A stretch of 64,000 bases of DNA from Phalacrocorax aristotelis (Eukaryota > Chordata > Aves > Suliformes > Phalacrocoracidae), in NCBI RefSeq assembly GCF_949628215.1, contig NC_134277.1, positions 26,611,179 to 26,675,178 on the forward strand. The letters run 5' to 3'. Below, piece after piece: positions 1 through 9,779 of this stretch (position 1 is its first letter; each line of letters starts with the position of its first letter). Under the pieces are notes generated by a model. That model was not told the DNA's origin. It did not search any database and worked only from the letters and a program-made list of their open reading frames with translations. A program made the position numbers and the translations under genes.

Positions 1-1203
1 AACTGGAGGAAAACAAGTGATTGTTGCAGGAGGAGAGAAATCAAAATGCCATACTGAAGGAAGAATTGAGGGATCAACTTTTGAAGGAAGCAGATACACT
101 GGCGGAGGTAGAGGTGAAACTTCCAGAGACAGGAGTATGGCAAGTTTATCCTCAGGGAGACTTGCAGAAGGCAAGGGAAACTGTAGAAAGCCTCACTCAC
201 ATGTATCTACTGGTTAAAACAGACTACTTGTATGAGGACAATAACGATGACCGTCCTCAAGTTCTCACCAAAAAAGTCCCATTTACAGCAATTGAACTAG
301 CAAAGTTGAAAAAAGACTTTGCAAGAACTCCGAAGGAATCGGAGACAGAATATGTGTGGAGAGTTTCCCTGTCGGGGGGGGACGGAATTTTTTTGTCGGA
401 GGAAGAAGCAGAAGGCTATTGGGGTCCGGGAGTGTTCTTAACTACAGGTAATCGCTGAGCCCCATGGTCATTAACCCAGAGGGCTGCGTATTGGGCTGGA
501 GGGCTGAACCCTTTGGAGAAGGGAGATCCCCATGCCATGACAGGTACGGTGGATCAGTTAGTGGAAAGTGTGCAGAAAGCGGCCTGTCTGCAAATGATGT
601 ATGATCGGGAGCTCAAGCCCAACCAGAGTTCCCCGATGATGATGCCTGTAGACCCAGAGAGGATGACTTCTCTGATCCGGGTACTCCCTGACTCCCTGAA
701 ACCCATTGGGATCCAATTACAGGGGAAAATTCAAAATACTTCAGAAGGAGAAAGAACTACGGCCACTCTGGAAGGGATAACGCCTGACCATGGGCGGTCG
801 GGAAGGAAAGTGTGGACGGGGGGTGAGGTAGCGCAGGAATTAATTACTTTTGGGAGAAAATATGGCCCTGTTGGTGGATCGTTCAAAAAAAAATGAAACA
901 AGGGTTGTACGGTCTGCAGGGCAAGTTAACAATCGGCCGCTGTCAATTAGGAAGGGCCAGGATTTGAGGCCACTCCGCAACAATTATCCCGGGAGAGAGA
1001 GACCCCTAAGTCGACAGGGGTTATGGCATCTAGGGGTTCAGAAGGGCATTCCTTGAGACCTGATGGATGGACTCGCGACCCAAAAATTGGGAAAACTTGT
1101 ACAGAAATGGTCAGGGAAGAAGGCCACTCCCGGATTAGTTCCTGATGCTCCACCCCTGATAGCTCTTGAGGGGGAGCTGACTAGGGAAAAGGTGGAAAAC
1201 TAG
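1..1203 (+). pseudogene. gag: Outer ERV gag remnant (capsid and C-terminal part)
   Basis: One frame is open from base 21 and continues past a TGA at 456-458 to a stop just after a run of nine A (885-893). Reading then continues in the next frame to TAG at 1201-1203, past another TGA at 1054-1056. The tracts EYVWRVSLSGGDG and EGYWGPGVFL are, as far as I remember, common in avian ERV capsids. No CCHC zinc knuckle is visible in the C-terminal part, either because this group lacks one or because it has decayed. Gag would form the virion core. This copy cannot make it because of the stops and the A-run frameshift. The true start is outside the window. Confidence 0.75.
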
Positions 1204-1240
1204 ACGCTCCGTTCCCCGAAGGTGAGGAAGGGAGCGGAGG

Positions 1241-1491
1241 ATGGATGTTTGTAAGACAACTCACTTTGAATGTGAGAGTACAGTAGCTCTAGGACCCAGG
1301 AAAAGACCGGTAATTTTTCTAATTGATACCAGGGCACAAATCACTGCACTGATGCAGACCGAAGCAGAAAGGTACGGGATCTCTATCCCATCTAGAAATC
1401 TAATTATCTTAAATACTCTGGGAAAAATGCGGTCAATGCCTATGACTTCAGTGACACTGTGGTTACCAGGAGAGGAAGCCCCCATCAATAC
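1241..1491 (+). pseudogene. pro: Outer ERV protease, 5' part, cut by inner ERV
   Basis: This is an aspartic protease fragment. A hydrophobic strand leads into the catalytic motif at 1325-1333, which here reads D-T-R instead of D-T-G, followed by AQITAL. The Gly to Arg change would destroy the active site, since the glycine of the triad is normally required. The frame is then interrupted at 1491 by the inner ERV, whose 4-bp duplication ATAC forms the edge. The C-terminal part continues at 9683. It lies after the gag stop in a different frame, as expected for a gag-pro boundary. Confidence 0.8.
1488..1491. repeat. Target-site duplication (left copy) of inner ERV
   Basis: ATAC directly precedes the TG of the inner 5' LTR and recurs directly after the CA of the inner 3' LTR at 9679-9682. 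A 4-bp duplication is typical of gammaretrovirus-like integrases. Confidence 0.85.
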
Positions 1492-2128
1492 TGAAAGGAC
1501 TAAACCCTTGACAATCCCTGACTCAGACCTTAATTGTAAGCATCCTTGTTTTCTTGTGGTTTCATCCCCTGCAACGATAGTTTTAGGTGTTTGAAGAATG
1601 CAGCTTGGTGCCTGATAGGATGAAAAAGACCTTGAATAAGCTTGTAAATTCATTGATAACATAGACTCGGCACAAGCACTCGAGGAACTAGTTTAAATCA
1701 GTCCCTTGTGATAGTCCAAGGCCAAAGGACTGATGAGCTAATTCAATGGCTATATATGGGCAAAGGAAACCCAAAGTTCAGCCAGCAGACAGGTGAGGAA
1801 GACCATCGGAGACCACTGGAGGACCTCCGAAGACCACTAAAGAAGGCAACTATGCATGCAGATTGAACTTTTACATACGTTAATGAATCCTCGGGAACCC
1901 GACGACTATGGGTGACTTTATAGCATATAATCTTTGTAAATTTACGGAATCACTGGAGCACTCGTGGTGGAGCAATCCCCAGTGCTGCCCAGCGCTGTGA
2001 TAAAGGATGCCTGCTTAACAGTGACTTTGTTGCTATTGAGTTTTATTTCGGGAACTTTCTGGATACTCCGCTTCCTCTTACGGGGAGGTTTGGACTTTGA
2101 AGGATAGTATCTGCGAATTTTTGTATTA
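1492..2128 (+). repeat. Inner ERV 5' LTR (637 bp)
   Basis: It starts TGAAAGGACT and aligns base for base with 9041-9678, except for one 1-nt indel (near 1518), two substitutions (near 1551-1560) and the last dinucleotide, which is TA here but CA in the 3' copy. A TATA-like box (TATATAT, 1751-1757) marks the likely promoter in U3. No canonical AATAAA was found, so the polyadenylation signal is uncertain. The end at 2128 is set by the 3' LTR end and the target duplication. Confidence 0.93.
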
Positions 2129-2132
2129 ATTT

Positions 2133-2150
2133 TGGTGACCCAGAGGGGAC
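2133..2150 (+). other. Primer-binding site of inner ERV
   Basis: TGGTGACCCAGAGGGGAC lies four bases after the LTR end. From memory of tRNA 3' ends, the first nine bases fit tRNA-Trp (the avian leukosis type), but over all 18 positions Trp and Arg types fit about equally well (about 14 of 18). The primer tRNA therefore stays undecided. Confidence 0.7.
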
Positions 2151-2654
2151 CATCTCTGTCCGGCTGCAGGACCCCCCGAGTTGGAGACTCCCTTGGCCGG
2201 CCCCGGAGAATTCTCTGGAGGGACTCCCCGATTCCGCGGATCTGTGCGGGGGCAGACAAGGACCCCTGGTAAGAATAAGGCATTCTTTTGGTTTTGGGGA
2301 CCGGTCATTTGAAGCTACCCATCAGTCGCAGTTCGTGAGAACACCGCAGGGTAGCATACAACTGCATGTATGATTTTAATCACTTGGTTACTACGTTGCA
2401 TGGTTGTATTGATCAATTGATTAGTACGGTAGTTTGTTTGTGCATTTGTATTTGATTTTGGTTTACATATGCGTGTGTGATTTACGCTATGTGTTTGGTA
2501 TACGTGTATTTGAAAATTTCTGATTAGCCTATGTCGGCATTTGTGATCGGTGGGAGGTAGTGGTGGTTATTGTATCTGTGCTAGTAATTGTTAGTTGTGT
2601 GTGGTGTTCGTGCCCTAGTCTTTGTCCTTGTCTTTGTGTTGTATAAGTTTTAGA
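2151..2654 (+). other. Inner ERV untranslated leader with candidate splice donor
   Basis: About 500 bp separate the primer-binding site from the gag ATG. CTG|GTAAGAAT with its GT at 2269-2270 is a good match to a 5' splice site and is the likely donor for the env mRNA. The packaging signal would be expected here, but I cannot define it by eye. Confidence 0.5.
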
Positions 2655-4070
2655 ATGGGGATCCAACAGGGTGGAGTTTCGAAAAAGAGCCCTTTGGGCT
2701 TCATTTTGGCCCACTGGAAAGATATCGGGGAAACACCTGGAGGGAGCGTGGATTGTAAAACCTTGATAAAATACTGTAATCAGTGGTGGCCTTTATATAA
2801 GCTAGATGAAGGAGAGAAATGGCCTTTTAACGGAACTTTAAAGTATAATACTTTGTTACAACTCCTTTTATATCTATGCCGTGAAGGAAAATGGGATGAA
2901 GTGGGTTATGCAGAGATGTTTTTTCACCCTGCGGAATCACCGTGAATGGCACAAAGAATGTAGAATTAATCTAGCGCCCCAGGACCCTATGGGTCTGGCG
3001 ATAGAAAAAGATAAAAATCAGCAAAAGACAAGATTAAAGAGGTGTTGTTCGGCGTGTAGCATTGACAGAGATGTTTAAAAGTTGGCTCACAGAACTAAAG
3101 GCTGGAGGATTATTTGCCTCCGCCAGAGAGAGAAGGTTATAGGGAAGGAGATGCTGGTGCGGTCAGGGTTAAAGAATCGGAGGCAGGAGTCAGGGAAGAA
3201 ACTAATATCGGATGTTCTCCCATTACTGCCAGAACTCGGAGTAAAGTGGGACCTATTATACAGGCCCCACTAAGGCAGGCGATACGAGTGGGAGGACCTG
3301 TTAGAATCAAAGTGCCTTTTACTTTAGCAGACTTGGACGGCTGGCGAATTACCGCAGGGAATTATCGGGACGATCCCGAAAAGGTTGCTAAAGAATTTGA
3401 ATTGATCCTGAAAACTCAGGACCCTGATTGGGAGGATGTGGATGCAATGTTGGATGTGGTGTTTAGTGAGTCGGAGAAGCAGATGGTTGTGAGAGCAGCC
3501 AGAGCCCCCAGGTACAGGCTCTGGTTTTGGCTGGAACCCCCCCAGGAACGGTGGATAATCATTCATGTTCCAGTTACCAATCCTGGCTAGGACCCTAACC
3601 AAACAGGAGCTAGGGATTTATTAGTGAGGTACAGGGAGCGGATCGCTTATGGAATAAGAAATGCTATCCCAAAACCAGTAAATTGGTCTAAATTGTACGA
3701 GATAAAACAAGATAAAAAGGAATCTCCTACTGATTTTTTTGAATCGGTTAAAAGAAGGAATGCAGAAATATACTCCTTTAGACCCTACCTCCCAGGAGGG
3801 AAAGGGTTAGTTGATATTCCTGTTTTTGGGACAGTCAGCAGATGATATCAGAAGAAAGTTACAGAAGGTGCAAGGAACAGATGCAAGAGATTTAGAAAAA
3901 TTGCTGGAGACTGCTTGGCAAGTGTTTCAGAACAGAGACAGTCAGAAAGAGAATGATGGGCAGAACAATTGCTAATGCTACAGTGGCTGCCTTGCGCACC
4001 ACAGGGGGTCAGATAAACAACACTAATGAGGGGAGAGGAAATCACACAAGAAACAAAAGACCAGGTATAG
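2655..4070 (+). pseudogene. gag: Inner ERV gag (matrix and capsid; nucleocapsid lost)
   Basis: The start is the ATG at 2655, because the protein begins M-G (myristoylation glycine) and runs into FILAHWKDI, the matrix pattern of gamma-like gag. The frame shifts near a T6 run around 2920. Capsid is recognisable from about 3300 (VPFTLADLDGW), has an in-frame TAG at 3588-3590, and keeps a major homology region (IKQDKKESPTDFF, about 3702-3740). After a basic stretch ending near 4060, which looks like the start of nucleocapsid, the sequence passes almost directly into reverse transcriptase. The zinc knuckle and the whole protease are missing, indicating an internal deletion. No functional core protein can be made. 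Confidence 0.85.
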
Positions 4071-5430
4071 CCAGGAGTATGGGCCTCGCAAATGCCTAGA
4101 AAGGCCAAAAATGCAGAATTGGTTGTTGTTAAACTCAAAGAGGGAGCACTACCTGTCAAGGTAAAGCAATATCCCCTGAAATTAGAGGATAGGTGAGGAG
4201 TGAAAAGCATTATAGAAAAAATCGTAAGATTTGGATTATTGATCAAATGCTCTTCAGAGTATAACTCTCCTATTTTGCCTATCAAAAGGCCTGATGGCAA
4301 AACATATCGATTGGTACAAGACCTGCGGGCAATAAATAAGACAGTTGAAGATTTATACCCAGTAGTGGCAAAGCCATACACCTTACTAACTAATTTAAAA
4401 GAAACCTATGAATGGTTCACAGTATTAGATCTGAAAGATGCATTCTTTTGCCTCACCTTGGCCCCTGAAAGCCGCAATTTATTTGCTTTGAATGGGAAAA
4501 CCCTGATTCGGGACGAAAAACCCAACTAACCTGGACAGTGTTACCTCAAGGATTTAAAAACAGCCCCATGATCTTTGGAATTCAATTAGCTAAAGAATTA
4601 GAGACCTGGGAAAGACCTCCAGGAAATGGTACCCTTTTACAATACGTAGATGATATTTTGATAGCCACAGAAAAGGATGAAGAATGTAAAGAATGGACTG
4701 TGAGTTTGTTAAACTTTCTTGGACTAAGTGGTTATTGAGTCTCATTACAGAAAGCCCAGATCTTGAAGAAAGAAGTAATATATACTTGGGATTTGTGATT
4801 TCTAAGGAACAGAGACAGCTCAGGAATGACCAAAAAGAAGCCATTTGCAGGACTTCAGAACTGACCACGGTAAAGGAGCTTTGAACCTTTCTGGGAATGA
4901 CAGGTTGGTGACGATTATGGATCTATAATTCTGGACTTCCAGTTAAACCTCTGTATGAACTGTTGAAAAATAGGCTGACACAATTCACATGGACTGATGA
5001 AGCCAGGAGGGCATTCAGAGAACTGAAATCAGAACTAATGAGGGCTCCAGCTTTGGGCCTGCCCGATGTAATGAAGCCCTTTCGGTTGTTCTCGTATGAA
5101 AGGCAAGGAGTGGCTTTGGGAATTTTGGCCCGGAGATTGGGTCCTTATAAACGAGCTGTAGCGTACTTCTCAAAACAGTTGGATGAAGTAAGCAAAGGAT
5201 GGCCAGGATGCATTTGGGCAGTAGCTGCCATTGTCTTGATAATCCAAGAAGCCCAAAAATTCACATTGGGACAGAGGATGATTGTGCACACTTCCCACAC
5301 TCTAACCTCTGTTTTAGAACAGAAAGGGGGACACTGGCTCTCGCCATCAAGATTCTTGAAATATCAATCAGTTTTGATGGAACAGGATGATATAGAAATT
5401 GTCACATCTACTATTATCAGTTAAAAAGGA
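4071..5430 (+). pseudogene. pol: Inner ERV reverse transcriptase (frame-broken)
   Basis: Segments in all three frames together cover fingers, palm, thumb and connection. GKTYRLVQDLRAINK and VLDLKDAFFCLTLAPES lie in one frame (4200-4529), and VLPQGFKNSP plus the catalytic YVDD (4643-4654) in the next (4538-4738). A third frame carries the thumb (4693-4884) and the connection domain (4963-5424). The motifs are those of class I ERVs. At least two frameshifts and several stops inactivate it. The N-terminus sits directly on the gag remnant because the protease is deleted. Confidence 0.88.
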
Positions 5431-5990
5431 AGCAGGATTGATAAACAAGAAATTGAGACTGTTGTGCCTGACTGCATAGAAACCGTTGAGAACTGTGTAT
5501 GCAAGTAGGCCTTACTTGAAGGAGGAGCTGCTGGAAGAAGCTGACCACACTTGGTATATTGATGGGAGCAGTTTTGTAAAGAATGGAGTTGAATGGCAGG
5601 ATATGCTGTGACCACCACAAAGTAGTGGAAGCAAGGTCACTCCCTAAGGGCAAATCTGCACAAGGAGCTGAAATAATTGCTTTAGTTAAGAGCACTAGAG
5701 CTTGCTGAAGGTTTGTGAGTGAATATCTGGGTAGATTAAAAGTATGCCTTTGGTGTAGTTCGTGCCCATGGGGCAATTTGGAAGGAGCGAGGACTTTTAA
5801 CCACTCAAGGGAAAGTCATAAAACATGCTGATATAATTTTGCGACTTCTAGATGCTGTACAACTTCTGTCGGCAGTAGCGATTATGCACTGCAAAGGCCA
5901 TCAGAAAGGTAACACTGACAGGGAAGTGGGAAATAAATTGGCTGATCATGAGGCAAGGCAAGCTGCAGAACAAGGTGAGGTATTAGGTTT
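5431..5990 (+). pseudogene. pol: Inner ERV RNase H (decayed)
   Basis: TWYIDGSSFV near 5550 resembles the first acidic strand of retroviral RNase H. The end of the domain (HCKGHQKG, then LADHEA) is readable in the frame opening at 5839. The sequence between contains many stops. RNase H would degrade the RNA strand during reverse transcription; this copy is inactive. Confidence 0.7.
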
Positions 5991-7143
5991 AATTCCTGAA
6001 AAATCTTTGCTACTACCTGAGATAGTTGAATATGATGAAAAGGATCAGAAGTTAATTACCGATTTAAAGGCTGAAATTGGCCCGACGGGATGGGCAAGGT
6101 TAAAAGACAAAATAGTAGTTCCCTTTAGAATATTATGGAAATTGATAAAAACAGAACATGACAAAACTCACTGGGGAACTGAAGCTTTGTATAATTCCCT
6201 CACCAAGCAAATAATAACCAGACATTTGTTTCAAACTATAAACACTATGGTTGATAGATGTGAAATTGGATTATTCTTTAAGCATAAGGTAGAGAATCGG
6301 GTGAAATTTGGAAGTATTGGTAAAGGGAATGTTCCAGGCCAGAACTGGCAGATAGATTTTACGGATCTCCCTAGAAAAGGGGGGGTACAGATATCTATTA
6401 GTATTAACTGATACCTTTTCCGGATGACCTGAAGCTTTCCCCTGCAGAACAAATAAAGCCTGAGAAGTAACAAAAATCCTATTGAGAAATTATTCCCAGA
6501 TTTGGAGTGCCAGAAGTGATCTACCCTGATAGGGGACCACACTTTGTGTGACAAGTAGTTCAACAAGTTAGTAAACTTAGAAATTAATTGGAAAGTCCAT
6601 ACAATTTACACCTGCAAGTAGAAAAGGTGAACCATTTAATAAAGATGCAATTGAGTAGAATGTGCCAGGAGACAAATTTAAGATGGGATCAAGCCCTCCC
6701 TATCGTGTTACTAAGGCTCTGAGTCAAACCAAGAACTAAGGAAAAATCGAGTCCTTTTGAAATTCTATATGGGAGACCATTTCAAACTAGGTATCAAGGA
6801 CAAGATCCCACCCAGGTAGGAGAGATTAATCTACAACAATATCTGATTCCATTGGGGAAACAATTACAAGAAGTAAATGGATTAGTGATGTCTACCAGAG
6901 CATGGGGGTTAGATTCCCCACTGCGTTTGTTCAAACCTGGAGATTGGGTTTATGTTAAAAATATTTCAGGTGATCCTCTTGAAGAGGAGTGGCCCTTTTC
7001 AAGTTCTGCTTATGACTTACACTGCAGTCAAGCTTGAGAGGCACGTTGCTTGGATCCACTATTCAAGAACTAAAAAAGCACCTGATGGACCATGGAAGTC
7101 CCAACCCATAGGACCCACATCTATAAGGCTGACCCGAAACTAA
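5991..7143 (+). pseudogene. pol: Inner ERV integrase (decayed)
   Basis: The zinc-binding N-terminus is visible around 6160-6290 (HDKTHWG ... DRCEIG), with the second cysteine of the C-x2-C pair lost. The first catalytic acid sits in WQIDFTDLP (about 6350-6376). From 6411 to about 6850 the core is riddled with stops. The C-terminal GPF-type domain is split between two frames (FKPGDWVYVKN in one, SGPFQVLL in the other, 6852-7143). GPY/F domains are a mark of gamma-like and related integrases. The end overlaps the env start in another frame, as in gammaretroviruses. Confidence 0.82.
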
Positions 7144-9007
7144 CATTAATATTGTTATGTTTTTGTCTTGAATTAATAAGTGCATTTACTCCCAGTTGGC
7201 CCCTGAAGAAAAGAAGTGAATCTGTTGATAGTCTCTGGTGGATTTGGGGAAGTAACACCGAGACATTAGTTCATTTTGCTGAAAACTGCTCTCTGTGGGA
7301 ACCCTATACTAGGAGTGATAAATTGACGGGATGGCATGGAATGACCTTTGTATTATGTTCGAATTTGACAAATGTCACTGTGATAACGAATGTTGCCTTA
7401 AAATGTTGTGCAATCAAAGGGATAGGGACTCCACTGCAGATGAAGAAGTGCTTTCTTCAAAATGATACCCCCATAAATGAGACACATACTTGGAAAACTG
7501 GTAACTGGGATACACTGATGTGTACAAATGGAAGCATTAATAGAACTGCTGGGCTGGTGGCCTCCTTAACATTGTTGAATCCACGACCTACAGTGAATCA
7601 GGACCAACTAATTAGATTACCATCCACTTGTAGGAATGTGGCAAAGATAAGGCAAAAGCATATGTTGTTCTTTAACATATCCTTTCCAGCCACCCCTCCC
7701 TGCAGAGCAAAATGAGCTTGGTATGACATTTTGCTTAGAGGTGCAGGAACTGGGTTAGGACTGCTAAATTCAGTAGATACGGAAACTTCAAGGAATAAAG
7801 TTGGAACTGCAGGATTCAATGTAGCTCAAGCAATCAAGATTCAGGCTGAATGGATGCCAACCGCCTTTAATCCTCAGATACAGAGTTTAAAATATGATAA
7901 GGAGTCCTTATATCTCTTTAATGAGAGTATAATTGCCCAGATACAATCACTTAAAAATTTGACAAAATTTGTGGACTGGACTGTCTGTACCCTACAAGTT
8001 ATGTGGCAATTGGAACAAAAGAATAAGGTGCAGTCCTACTTGATGAGTAATAATGAGTTTATGTGGAGGAAATTATTTGGACAATGGATTTTACCTAGAC
8101 ACTGGATAAAAGCCTATTCACAATTTGTGCAGTGTTATGATAGATGGTGTGCAGGAAAATTAGTATACTATAATATAGCTGACCCCAAAGTAATGTGTAA
8201 ATTTTTAATTCTGCCAACCCTCTTTTCAAGTCAAGGGAGCCCAGAATATTGGTTACCAGAATTCCAAGGGAAGTATATTGGAAACAATAACAAAACATAT
8301 GATTTAGATCTTTGTGAAACCACCTCTGATGGACTCTTGTGTGGACAACAATCTCGAGTATATGAACCCTGCTTATTAGAACACTCTGTTAACAGTTGTA
8401 AATGGACGATCCTGTCTGCTAATGTGTTTGAAATGTTTTTAGAGGTTAATGCCAGTTATGTGTGTTTAGTAACTAACAATCGATCAGTAGTTGAATACAA
8501 TGTAACCACCCCATTCATAGGATGTCTTAAGAATATAACCCATTTAACTTGGCATGGACAAACATATTCATTTTTTGCATATACAGAAGAACAAGTAGCA
8601 ATGTTTTGGCATTATGAGAGCTTAAATTTAAGTCATGCAAGTTTATCTCTGAAAAAATTAAATGAAATCTTGAACCAATCTCAGAAACTTCAAGAACATT
8701 TAAGAAAACGAAAAAGACTTTAGCTGAATCTGTTACTAAAACATTGATAACTGGAGACAAGCTTGTTGGATTGTCTAGTCAAACTGGATCTGATACTGCC
8801 CGTCATTGGTGCGATATCTTTCCAGGATACTCAGCCTCTGCAGAGAAAACTTTTAATATTTTAGTTCACCTGCTTTTGATACTGTTAGCATTTGTTATTG
8901 TACTAACAGTCGTCAATCACCTCCTGTGGTATAAGCTAAAGAAATTGGCCATAAGAGTTTGGCCTTTGCCAAAGGTAATGAAATATGAAAATTTAGAACC
9001 ATTGTAA
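7092..9007 (+). pseudogene. env: Inner ERV env, unusual type, nearly intact
   Basis: The frame opens with ATG at 7092, overlapping the end of pol. A hydrophobic stretch at about residues 17-33 looks like a signal peptide. Many N-x-S/T glycosylation sites follow. One in-frame TGA (7713-7715) precedes a glycine-rich GAGTGLGLLNS segment (7731 on) that resembles a fusion peptide. The same frame then runs to a stop at 8721-8723. A single frameshift near 8700 leads into the last part (to 9007), with a membrane span (about 8857-8933) and a short tail. I find neither the CWLC motif of the surface unit nor the CX6CC motif of gamma-type transmembrane subunits, so the family is unclear. It is far less damaged than gag-pol. 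Confidence 0.8.
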
Positions 9008-9024
9008 AGGAATTTACAAAGTTT

Positions 9025-9040
9025 AAAGAAAAGGGGGGAA
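9025..9040 (+). other. Polypurine tract of inner ERV
   Basis: A 16-base all-purine run ending GGGGGGAA abuts the 3' LTR start at 9041. This is the expected plus-strand primer and fixes the LTR boundary. Confidence 0.9.
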
Positions 9041-9678
9041 TGAAAGGACTAAACCCTTGACAATCCCTGGACTCAGACCTTAATTGTAAGCATCCTTGTT
9101 CTCTTGTGATTTCATCCCCTGCAACGATAGTTTTAGGTGTTTGAAGAATGCAGCTTGGTGCCTGATAGGATGAAAAAGACCTTGAATAAGCTTGTAAATT
9201 CATTGATAACATAGACTCGGCACAAGCACTCGAGGAACTAGTTTAAATCAGTCCCTTGTGATAGTCCAAGGCCAAAGGACTGATGAGCTAATTCAATGGC
9301 TATATATGGGCAAAGGAAACCCAAAGTTCAGCCAGCAGACAGGTGAGGAAGACCATCGGAGACCACTGGAGGACCTCCGAAGACCACTAAAGAAGGCAAC
9401 TATGCATGCAGATTGAACTTTTACATACGTTAATGAATCCTCGGGAACCCGACGACTATGGGTGACTTTATAGCATATAATCTTTGTAAATTTACGGAAT
9501 CACTGGAGCACTCGTGGTGGAGCAATCCCCAGTGCTGCCCAGCGCTGTGATAAAGGATGCCTGCTTAACAGTGACTTTGTTGCTATTGAGTTTTATTTCG
9601 GGAACTTTCTGGATACTCCGCTTCCTCTTACGGGGAGGTTTGGACTTTGAAGGATAGTATCTGCGAATTTTTGTATCA
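9041..9678 (+). repeat. Inner ERV 3' LTR (638 bp)
   Basis: Near-identical to 1492-2128 (four differences). It begins TGAAAGG after the polypurine tract and ends CA before the right-hand ATAC. The TATA-like box is at 9301-9307. The length differs by one base because of the single indel near 9070. Confidence 0.93.
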
Positions 9679-9682
9679 ATAC
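9679..9682. repeat. Target-site duplication (right copy) of inner ERV
   Basis: ATAC follows the CA of the inner 3' LTR and matches 1488-1491. The outer protease sequence resumes at 9683. Confidence 0.85.
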
Positions 9683-9779
9683 CATGGTAGCCATAGGACC
9701 TTTTCACACGAACCTTTTAGGCATAGAGGTGTTGAAGGGAAGGCAGTGGCATGATGCCCCAGGTCAGGCAATTAACTGA
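9683..9779 (+). pseudogene. pro: Outer ERV protease, 3' part
   Basis: This resumes the frame broken at 1491. The segment LLGIEVL resembles the conserved helix near the end of retroviral proteases (usually G-R-D/N). It ends at an in-frame TGA (9777-9779), beyond which the same frame continues into reverse transcriptase, so pro and pol were one reading frame in the ancestor. Confidence 0.75.

Larger units (their letters stand above)
1492..9678 (+). mobile_element. Inner ERV: gamma-like (class I) provirus with paired LTRs
   Basis: An 8.2-kb provirus is bounded by near-identical LTRs (1492-2128 and 9041-9678), each starting TGAAAGG, and flanked by the 4-bp duplication ATAC. Inside are a primer-binding site (2133), a leader with a splice donor, gag (2655), pol, env and a polypurine tract (9025-9040). 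The gammaretroviral matrix start, QGFKNSP...YVDD reverse transcriptase and a GPF-type integrase C-terminus place gag-pol in ERV class I. It is defective: gag has frameshifts, the nucleocapsid-protease segment is deleted, pol has many stops, and env has one stop and one frameshift. It inserted in the same orientation as its host ERV. Confidence 0.93.
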
